Of a stretch of 34,323 bases of DNA, positions 20,981 to 28,076 are shown one piece after another. The notes beneath the pieces were generated by a model. The model did not search any database. It was given only the letters and a program-made list of their open reading frames with translations, and was not told the DNA's origin. The stretch covers positions 1-34,323 of the forward strand of contig JANBPK010001117.1 in NCBI GenBank assembly GCA_027579435.1. The letters run 5' to 3'. The position numbers and the translations under genes are program-made. Every line of letters begins with the position of its first letter. Position 1 is the stretch's first letter. This DNA is from Candolleomyces eurysporus. Taxonomy: Eukaryota > Basidiomycota > Agaricomycetes > Agaricales > Psathyrellaceae.

Positions 20981-21151
20981 CTACCTCATCCATCTGTCGA
21001 AGAAAAAGATCAGTCCGATGAACCGCCGGTGATCTGGGACCATGCCAGAGACATGGGTATAGGCGGAAGGCTCATGGACGACGACAAGCGGAACCAATTG
21101 TTGCGTGAGGCGAGAGGTTTGGGAGACCGCTTCAGTAGCGGGTTCTTATGA
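20981..21151 (+). pseudogene. DUF3752-like C-terminal exon
   Basis: After an acceptor-like CCTACAG, the frame reads 56 residues to a stop, including EPPVIWDHARDMGIGGRLMD and LLREARGLGDRFSSGFL. An aromatic-Asp-x-x-Arg-Asp start, a basic helix and an RFSxGxFL ending resemble the C-terminus of DUF3752/GPALPP proteins. It may be the last exon of the broken gene immediately upstream. Domain resemblance is from memory and short, so moderate confidence only. Confidence 0.45.
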
Positions 21152-21568
21152 GCATTCAAATCTGTATGTGAATCTTCCTAAATTACATATTCGATAGTGA
21201 CTCATACGCCTATGATCCCCAGTATATTTCTCGACTTGCTAATCTTTTGCTCCATGGAACCGTCTGTCAAATACGCTTGGTGCAACTGTCTCGATCCACC
21301 TTTTCTCTGTCAATCTCCTCCCGACATGTGATGGGCGCAGGGTTTTCACGGGTAGGTCTTCGAAACTCTATATTCCGCGTTTCAAACGAGTCCCGGTGAG
21401 AACCTCTCTTTGACCATCGTGCTCACCGTGACATTCCATGATAATGTTCTTACTTTCTACATGTATCTTGCTGTTTCCTTGCCCAATGTACGATATCTAC
21501 TTCGCAATGAAATCTTATCCAGATTTACCGCGTCTTCGTAAAAAGAGAAACATGATAGTCCGTATCAA
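21152..21568. other. No gene seen
   Basis: Pyrimidine-rich, no protein-like frame. Lies between the stop of the DUF3752-like exon and the second copy of the peptidase exon. Confidence 0.5.
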
Positions 21569-21615
21569 GATTATTTTGGTATAATACACGAGGAAAGTTT
21601 GCTTCTTGGAGTTAC

Positions 21616-22165
21616 CATTAGGGACCCAACGATTAGACCATTGGTTCTCCGATGCTCCTTGAGGACCTGTGCCATACGTCAGTAGACGGCATAATTCAAT
21701 CTAAGGCCGTGTGCGTACCTCCATGAATGAGGAGTACGGCAGGCCATATCTTGATTTGACTAGGGGCCCATCCCTTGGGTTTCAGGAGCCAGCCCTGTAC
21801 CTTCTTCTTATTAGCGCCAATGAACCAGAACTCCTCGCCTTCGGACATGTGTTTGCCTTCCAAATCCGCCTTGGTGAAATGTGTTAATCGCGAGGGCCGG
21901 ATCGTAACCAGTGTAGACGTCTCGCCGTTTAAAAATAGCGTCCTCGACGGCCTTGAGGCCACGGAAGATGAAAACATCGTTGGACGATGTGAGAGAGCAC
22001 TGGCTAGAATGATGGCGATCGTTCGGGAGAATATGAATAGTTGAGGAGGCTCGGGAGTGTGTAAGGGGGACCGGCGTGGTATACTTGGCATTCAAGGTTG
22101 GGTGGGTCAAGGATCCGGAAGGAGTGGGCGGAACAGGTAATTCCCGCTACCGTAAGGTAAGAAGC
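21616..22165 (-). pseudogene. Dipeptidyl-peptidase V-like fragment (propeller end to catalytic start) with frameshift
   Basis: On the minus strand the order is SYLTVAG (about 22160-22142), PVPPTPSGSLTHPTLNAKYT from 22137, SLTSSNDVFIFRGLKAVED, then after a one-base frame change near 21895 LTHFTKADLEGKHMSEGEEF, GWLLKPKGWAPS and AVLLIHGG to 21719. A 52-nt intron then leads to GPQGASENQWSNRW (21666-21616). This is the junction of the beta-propeller and the alpha/beta-hydrolase domain in DPP-V secreted peptidases. Besides the frameshift, about ten residues appear deleted between the TVAG and PVPP segments. No continuation with the catalytic serine follows in this copy. Type and family are clear; inactivity is strongly suggested. 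Confidence 0.8.
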
Positions 22166-22355
22166 GGGTCTTGTAGGGNCCCCCCCGCGACCACTCGATC
22201 GTCGGAAAAGTGTTTCAGGCAATGGAGCCGTTTTACGGGCCGGGCGTTCTAGGTTGGGCGGCCAATTCATCTGCACGATTGCTGTTGTACCATGTTTGGT
22301 ATCAGCACTAGGTATGAGCCCTATCACTAACAAAAACCAAACAGGGAACTGGAAT

Positions 22356-22558
22356 ACTAAGTGGACGAAATTGTTGATGCACAATACGATAAACAAGGAA
22401 AATTGTGGTACAAGATTCGATGGACAGGAGGTAGTGAAGAGGAAGAGACATGGGTACCAAGTGAGAACTTACAAGACAGCCGCTTTGGATTGATGGGAGC
22501 AAGCAAAGGGTGGCTCGTGCTATCAACACGATTTCTACCAATGACTGAGTCGGAATGA
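22356..22558 (+). pseudogene. Orphan chromodomain fragment, likely from a chromovirus retrotransposon
   Basis: The frame reads VDEIVDAQYDKQGKLWYKIR then WTGGSEEEETWVPSENL, an almost complete chromodomain with the aromatic residues of the methyl-lysine cage (Y, W, W). It is preceded in frame by ELEY and a TAA stop at 22358-22360, where functional homologues have an uninterrupted EYEVEEI-type start. No integrase, reverse transcriptase or LTR is visible nearby. Ty3/gypsy chromovirus integrases end in such domains, so a retrotransposon relic is the likely origin; a host chromo protein is the alternative. Confidence 0.6.
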
Positions 22559-22761
22559 TCCAGCTCGTCACTGTCGAGTATATTGGAAAAGAGTGATGGG
22601 GTCGGTGACTGGTGGCTGAATTTCCGTTGAGCATAAGCATAAGGAGTACAACCATCCGTGTAATGAGTGCCGCTGCAAATGAATTCATATCACATTGTCG
22701 GTAGCGGGCTTCGGCCATTCATTGGCCACTACAGAACTTATCTTACCTTCGCTTCATCGCC

Positions 22762-22791
22762 CGCTAGACCGGTGGCCGGTCCGGTCTAGCG
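22762..22791. repeat. 11-bp perfect hairpin
   Basis: CGCTAGACCGG (22762-22772) and its complement CCGGTCTAGCG (22781-22791) are separated by 8 nt. A second small palindrome, CACATG-ATCAA-CATGTG, lies at about 22836-22852. Neither is part of the nearby transposon ends. Confidence 0.7.
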
Positions 22792-22925
22792 TGCGTGAGG
22801 TATCTTGACTATCAACGAGATAGGCCTCGCGCCTCACATGATCAACATGTGATCTCGTTCCCAGGATAGGCAGGCCGGCCCTCCGGTCTAACGGATGCGA
22901 TGGAAGAAAAAGGAACTCACAGTTA

Positions 22926-22993
22926 CAGCTAATTCATTGTCGATAGACTAGATTCCGCCTCGCTCCCCTTTTGATATTTGTTTAGTTGTGGAG
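22926..22993 (+). repeat. Left terminal inverted repeat of MITE copy 1
   Basis: Runs from CAGCTAATTCATTGTCGATAG to TTTAGTTGTGGAG; matches the reverse complement of 23284-23351 with about five mismatches. Confidence 0.85.
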
Positions 22994-23283
22994 CAGTGGC
23001 GCAGGCGACCGAACAAACCCATAGTAGTAGATTGGGAGGTGTGGTTGAAAATTGGTATGCCAGATGTCGTAGTCATCGCGTCAAGCTGTAGTTGAATTCA
23101 ACAATAACTACATCTCCTCCTCTTTTCACTTTGGCCAGAAGCAATCGTCAACACATTCCAGGAGAGGGAATGCACTCCCATCATCGTTTATCGTTCCATT
23201 CCCATAAAATTGAGAAGTACGGTGAGGGAGGTAGCGGTCGATATCGGCTGCCCTCGCCAGATTTGGGTATGTTAGTTTGTACA

Positions 23284-23351
23284 CTCCACAACTAAACAAA
23301 TATCAAAAGGAGAGCGCGGCGGAATCTGGTCTATCGATAATGAATTAGCTG
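23284..23351 (-). repeat. Right terminal inverted repeat of MITE copy 1
   Basis: Runs from CTCCACAACTAAACAAATAT to ATGAATTAGCTG; the inverted partner of 22926-22993. Confidence 0.85.
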
Positions 23352-23353
23352 TA

Positions 23354-23472
23354 TCTCGGCAGGAGACCTGTCCCAATTTTGCGTGACTGTGAAACGGACA
23401 TTCTTGTCCAAGTCGTCGATCACGATCTTAGCCCTAGGTTCAAGAGTCCAGTACAAACAAATCATGCGTTAA
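23354..23472 (-). pseudogene. DPP-V-like propeller exon, tandem copy 1
   Basis: The minus strand reads EPRAKIVIDDLDKNVRFTVT followed by QNWDRSPAEI, matching the part of the DPP-V beta-propeller before the SYLTVAG segment. It belongs to the first of two tandem 199-bp host units. MITE copy 1 interrupts it immediately before the splice donor. A 10-nt segment (near 23446-23455) is present here and absent from the second unit. Confidence 0.65.
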
Positions 23473-23540
23473 AACGGCCGGCGAATTCACCTGTCACTTT
23501 CTTAACCATCTAGTCCGAGCCACACGACCTTTGACCCAGG

Positions 23541-23657
23541 TACTCACAGTTATCTCGGCAGGAGACTTGTCCCAACTTTGCGTGACTGTGAAACGGACAT
23601 TCTTGTCCAAGTCGTAGATCACGATCTTAGCCCTAGGTTCAAACAAATCATGCGTTA
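23541..23657 (-). pseudogene. DPP-V-like propeller exon, tandem copy 2
   Basis: Same exon as at 23354-23472: EPRAKIVIYDLDKNVRFTVT then QSWDKSPAEIT, followed by an intact donor GTGAGT. MITE copy 2 begins at 23658 on the upstream side of the exon. The two units differ at a handful of bases, so the duplication is not recent. Confidence 0.65.
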
Positions 23658-24043
23658 CAGCTAATTCATGATTGATAGACCTCGCTGCGCGCGTTCTTTT
23701 GTTGTTTAGCCGTGGAGCAGTGGCGCAGGCGACCAAATAACCCATTGCCAGTCACCGTACGCTAGAATTTGGATGTGTAGTTGGAATTGGGTATCGTAAT
23801 CATCGTGTCAAGTAGTAGTTCAAGCTGTGATTATATTCTAGTACTAATAACACCTCCCCTCTTTTCACTATGACCAGAAGCAACCATCTACTCATTCCAT
23901 TTCCGTAGGTCGAGAAGTTATTTCGGTGAAGGAGGTGGCGGTTGAAATCACCACGTTTGGGTATTATGTGTATTTGTATACTCCACAGCTAAACAAAAAG
24001 GGGGCGCGACGCAATCTGGCCTATCGATCGTGAATTAGCTGTA
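23656..24043. mobile_element. Non-autonomous inverted-repeat transposon (MITE), copy 2
   Basis: The element spans 23658-24041 (384 bp) between TA duplications (23656-23657, 24042-24043). It begins CAGCTAATTCATGATTG and ends CGTGAATTAGCTG. Inverted repeats of about 60 bp are more diverged than in copy 1. The empty site is at 23465-23485 in the first host unit (ATGCGTTAAAACGGCCGG). It shares internal blocks with copy 1, best in GTGGAGCAGTGGCGCAGGCG, and in a block around TTTTCACT and CCAGAAGCAA. No coding capacity. Confidence 0.87.
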
Positions 24044-24887
24044 GAACGGCCGGGGGTTTTACCTCTCACTTTAGTGACCATCTGACCTGGAGCATGTACA
24101 GCCCCTTGCTTCCTGGAGGTTAACTTGTTCAGGACATGGTCCTTCGAAATGAAAAGCATGAACACCTACATTCAGTTTCGTATGCTATAGTTCGGGATCC
24201 TTGCAGGTATAAACGATGTGTCAACACATCATAATCATCAGTGCCACCAAAAGGTTCGACTATTGCTCCCGTGGTAATGCAAAACCCCCGGGACATGCAA
24301 AACTATTTATTTATATAAAATCTCTAAAACCCCAGAAATATTACAGTAGGTACAAATACGTGTCTAATGCATTCGTGTTTTATTTTGTAACGATCTCCCA
24401 AGTTTGAGATCTTGAGATGTGGAGAAGGTCGTTCAAGGCCTAAATTTTTTTGCACACATGTACGGCACCGGAATCATGATATCTTTGTATACTNAAAAAA
24501 TCACATATCAACTCAGAATGCCAGCACAAGCTATAGTGCAAAATTTCAGACCAATCTATGGACTATTACCGTCTACAAAAAATGAGGACGAAGAGTGGGA
24601 CAAGACCGTTGCTGCAGATATTCAGACTCCGACCTGACCCTCGTTCAACAGATGTGACAACATCACGAATTTTATGAGCCGCGGATTGGAGTCTCGTGTG
24701 ACCGACTGGTCACAAAGTTAGGTTTTCGCCCCGGGTTTCATCCGAGACATCTTGCGCATACCATTCGACGCAGACTTAAGCTTCTGCTGACACCCGCACC
24801 AGTCATATACGGTTCGTTTGTAAAATGAACACAAGTCACAATGTTGCCGGTGAGGGTTTCCAGGAAAATACACATATAACATTCAAA
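24044..24887. other. No supportable gene
   Basis: The first 40 nt continue the host unit interrupted by MITE copy 2. The rest is A/T-rich (24240-24420) with only short frames and an N at 24494 beside an A run. It precedes the kinase promoter. Confidence 0.5.
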
Positions 24888-24894
24888 TATAAAA
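24888..24894 (+). promoter_or_regulatory. TATA box upstream of kinase gene
   Basis: TATAAAA lies 57 nt before the ATG at 24945 and 220 nt before the ATG at 25108. The shorter distance favours the upstream ATG, which is out of frame with the kinase by one base at an A9 run. Confidence 0.4.
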
Positions 24895-25107
24895 CACGGG
24901 GGTTTGACTGATCGCTTGCTCACTCGACGACCCAAGGTGCCATAATGCAATCCCAGCATCTTGAGGACTCCTCCTCTTTCGTCCCACTCTTGCCACGAAC
25001 TTCATCGGATCCACTCAGCTCTGAGGGTACGGATAACGTATCCGAAAATTTCTCTCTCTTCAAAAGGAAGAAGCGGAGGCGAGGAAAAAAAAATTGCTGT
25101 CCAACCC

Positions 25108-26737
25108 ATGGCCAGCAGGGACGCCGTCCAGTCTGCATCATCTGTCATGTCGATGTCTACGAACTCTGCACTGCGTGTTTTCTGCGGTGACGCAGACAAA
25201 GCTTCGGGCTCTACCACGCCCGCCTCAAAATCCATACTCCAACAGTTCGAACCCTCGACCTCGTCAGTTTCACATGTTAGACCAATCTGGCAGCCCAACC
25301 AACGCTTTTGGTGGGACCAGCTGGAGAAATATCTGCAAGACCTCGATGCCTCAGGATATGGAAAAGTCCTCGAAAAGGCCCACCAGGGCCTCTTCTCTTT
25401 GCTGGACGCAATTCTCTCTACCAGGAAGTCCTATCGACGACTTCTCCAATACCGGGGCGAGCAGGGCCAGTTGCTAGTTAACACATTACAATGCGTAAGC
25501 AGCCTCTATTTTATCATAACCTATCTCATGCTCATTAGCCTGGAGCTTCTTTGCGTTCAACCGTCTTTAGAATGCCACAAGAAGAGAAAGTTCATGCAGG
25601 CTCTCCTTCGGCTCTCGAGACGTGCCAAACTCCTTCCCAAATCGTTCAATCTCCCTGGCGTAGAAATTGGTCAAGTTTTCATCGAAACTCCAAATGTTGA
25701 CATATTCCGAGGCTTTCATCGAGGTCGAGAGATTTGTCTGAAGAAGTATCGAACTTGCAGGCAGTCTCAGCCAGACGGTATCCGAGAAGCCTTGGTTGAG
25801 GTAATCCTAATTCACCCAAGATGTCTTTATATCGAGTGGCCTTACTGATACTCCTTGGCCAGCTTTTGATCAGAGAGACGATCATCTGGTATAACCACCC
25901 CCACCCCAACCTTCTTCCTTTCGAGGGCGTCTTCCGGCCTGATAACGACTTTGGAAAAGTTTACCTGGTCTCACCATTCCTTGTAAATGGAACAGTCGTG
26001 CAATACCTCAAGAAGCATCCCAATGTGAGGAGGCTTTTGCTGGTTCGTGTTGAATCTCCTTTGCTTCATGATGATACACTCAAGGGCACGGTCGCTATAG
26101 CTCCTGGACGCCCTTTCTGGCCTTTCATACCTCCATAGGAACAAAATCGTCCATGGAGACCTCAAAGGCGCCAATGTTCTCGTTGATTCTCAAGGCAGAG
26201 CCTGTCTAGCAGACCTAGGACTGTCACGGCTTACCGACGCCCAGATACTCACATGGACTTCCATCCAAACAACATCTCCACCTTGGGGGACCCTTCCCTG
26301 GCAAGCGCCGGAGCTTTTGTCGGCGCAATTACAGTATTCTGAACACTTTCCTACCCCTACCACCTCTAGCGACGTATATGCTTTTGGTTGCTTGGCTTAC
26401 GAAGTAAGTTGTAAAACCTTAAGTCTTTGCCCTGATTTTGACGCAGCTACTACAGATTTTCACTGGCCTTCTTCCCTTTGCGGAGTTGTCGACCGGCGGT
26501 TGGAGTTACATTCAAGTACACAGAACGATCTCAACACAAGTTGTTGTGCACGGCAGACGACCACAGAAGCCTGGTGCGAATGACCCTGCTTATTTGCGCT
26601 ACGGCTTGACGGACGGCATCTGGGACATGATGGAGAAATGCTGGAAACACGAAGCCAGGCGCAGACCGTCAGCCGACGACCTCTCCGGACTTCCCTTCTT
26701 AGTAGATGTCCTCGACGACCGTCCGGTTCAGGAGTAA
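25108..26737 (+). CDS. TKL-like protein kinase
   Basis: Five exons, 25108-25494, 25546-25800, 25863-26042, 26101-26403 and 26456-26737, give 468 residues from this ATG. Residues 1-185 include helical segments (RFWWDQLEKYLQDLDASG, RKFMQALLRLSRRAKLLP). The kinase domain follows: a degenerate glycine loop, the ATP-binding lysine in REICLKKY, NHPHPNLLPFEG, VSPFLVNGTVVQYL, catalytic HGDLKGANVL, metal-binding DLG in LADLGLSRL, GTLPWQAPELL, SDVYAFGCLAYEIFTG and the closing RRRPSADDL. All catalytic residues are present, so activity is expected although the glycine loop is poor. This resembles the expanded fungal tyrosine-kinase-like Ser/Thr kinases of agarics; the substrate is unknown. The start is uncertain: a frame from 24945 (MQSQHLEDSSSFVPLLPRTS) ends in the A9 run at 25085-25093, where a one-base length difference would join it to the kinase frame. 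Intron 1 uses a weak GAG acceptor. Confidence 0.82.
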
Positions 26738-27265
26738 ATGGGATGGTTCAAAGCATTTTACCTAGTCTCGTATATTTAACACTTCTCTTCTGCCTCATCA
26801 TGTTTTGGGCCGGCAGCGGCGTCATGTATGTGCATTAGCTATAGTCGACTAGTCTTACGTGTAATAGTATCCCTTCCTGCATCGTTAAGCGTGTCTCGGC
26901 GAGTGATCATTCCCTTCTATACAGCAAGACGCCAGCAAGAAAACAAACTTAATGAACTAGCTCAGTGGGCGTTCCCACTGATTCTCTCAGCCACTTTCGT
27001 TCAGTGACAGTGGCAGTGCATATATAATTGCCTCGGTTGTCAAAGCGGAGCCTATCCTTGCTTTACGAAGTCTATCTTCCATCTTGGCTGGCATGAGCCC
27101 TTCGCTGAAGCAAGTCGCCGCACCCCCATAGTTGGGAATTTATCGAGTTGAGAGGAGAGGGGAACGAGTATATGGAGAGATTAATACAGCGTGCAAAGAA
27201 TGTTTATATTCCCAACGTCAGGAATGAGACGTCATATCATTACATTGCAAGTCATGAATATACGA
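26738..27265. other. Convergent 3' flanks, no gene seen
   Basis: About 530 nt between the kinase stop (plus) and the uS10 stop (minus). Frames are short and not protein-like. Confidence 0.6.
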
Positions 27266-27799
27266 TCAGGCAGAGATGGTAACCTCAACCTCGACACCAG
27301 GCTCCAAGCTGATGCTGGTCTAAAAGATCATTAGTAAAGGATGGAGAATGATTATTGGGCAAGATAACTGACGATCTGCTTAACGATCTCACTGGAGGAG
27401 TGCAAGTCAATGAGACGCTTGTGAACCTTCAGCTCGTAGCGATCCCAGGTCTTGGAACCTTCACCGCAAGGCTAAGAGGGCACCATATAAGAGTCGGATC
27501 TGAAGACAGCAGGGAAAGGCACCTACAGTCTTACGGGTGGTGATCCTGAGGACCTTGGTGGGGAGACGGACGGGGCCCTTGACCTTGAGCTGCTTGTCCT
27601 TGGCACGGTTGATGAGGTCGTTAGAGACTAAAATTCCGTCAGAAAACTTGGTAGATGGAAAACAAACATTTTACGCACACTTCTCGAGGTTCTTGACGTT
27701 GCTGCTGGTGAGGGTGATCCTGATCTTGTGGATTTTAGCACCAGGCACTGGGGCACCGGTAGCGTCGTATTCCTTTTCACCTTTGGCGACGTAACTCAT
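27266..27799 (-). CDS. RPS20: 40S ribosomal protein S20 (uS10)
   Basis: Four exons, 27799-27679, 27627-27527, 27471-27373 and 27319-27266, with introns of 51-55 nt, give 124 residues. Conserved blocks: [78 protein letters not shown] and EVEVTI. It is a component of the head of the small ribosomal subunit, near the mRNA entry side, in the cytoplasm. Length and order match other eukaryotic uS10 proteins. The gene is divergent from the TPR gene with 277 nt between the two start codons. Intact and expected to be highly expressed. Confidence 0.97.
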
Positions 27800-28076
27800 T
27801 TTTGAAGCGTTTATGAGTCAGAAGGTGACTGCGAAACGAGTTTAAGCTCTAGAACCGACGCGATAGAGCTGAATTTCAGGACTCACCCAAAGTGCTAGTT
27901 TGTGTTGACAAGAGCAAGAAACGAAAAATAAGGTTTGAGGACAATGCATCAATTACATAAGCTGGAGCACGTGATATGTCCATTGTGCTGTCGCGGACTT
28001 GGGCCTTCGGTGTTCTTGCATCTTTCGAGCAAGCTGTGAACAACAGCGAGCTCGCCATCCCATTCACGACCACCCA
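27800..28076. promoter_or_regulatory. Shared promoter region of uS10 and TPR genes
   Basis: A 277-nt interval separates two divergent start codons. No clear TATA box. A fungal ribosomal-protein gene should be strongly transcribed, so the TPR gene may share activators with it; this is inference. Confidence 0.5.

Larger units (their letters stand above)
22924..23353. mobile_element. Non-autonomous inverted-repeat transposon (MITE), copy 1
   Basis: The element spans 22926-23351 (426 bp), flanked by TA on both sides (22924-22925, 23352-23353). Its ends are inverted repeats of about 68 bp starting CAGCTAATTCATT and differing at about five positions. The site without the element is preserved at 23541-23560 (ACTCACAGTTATCTCGG), which proves the borders and the TA duplication. 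No transposase frame is present. TA duplications are typical of Tc1/mariner-type elements; the family is otherwise unassigned. It lies at the end of a propeller exon of the decayed peptidase gene, just before the splice donor. Confidence 0.88.

Noticed and set aside
24216..24637. Two frames of 63 and 72 codons before the kinase
   Set aside because: A/T-rich, no start context or motif, and one includes an N.
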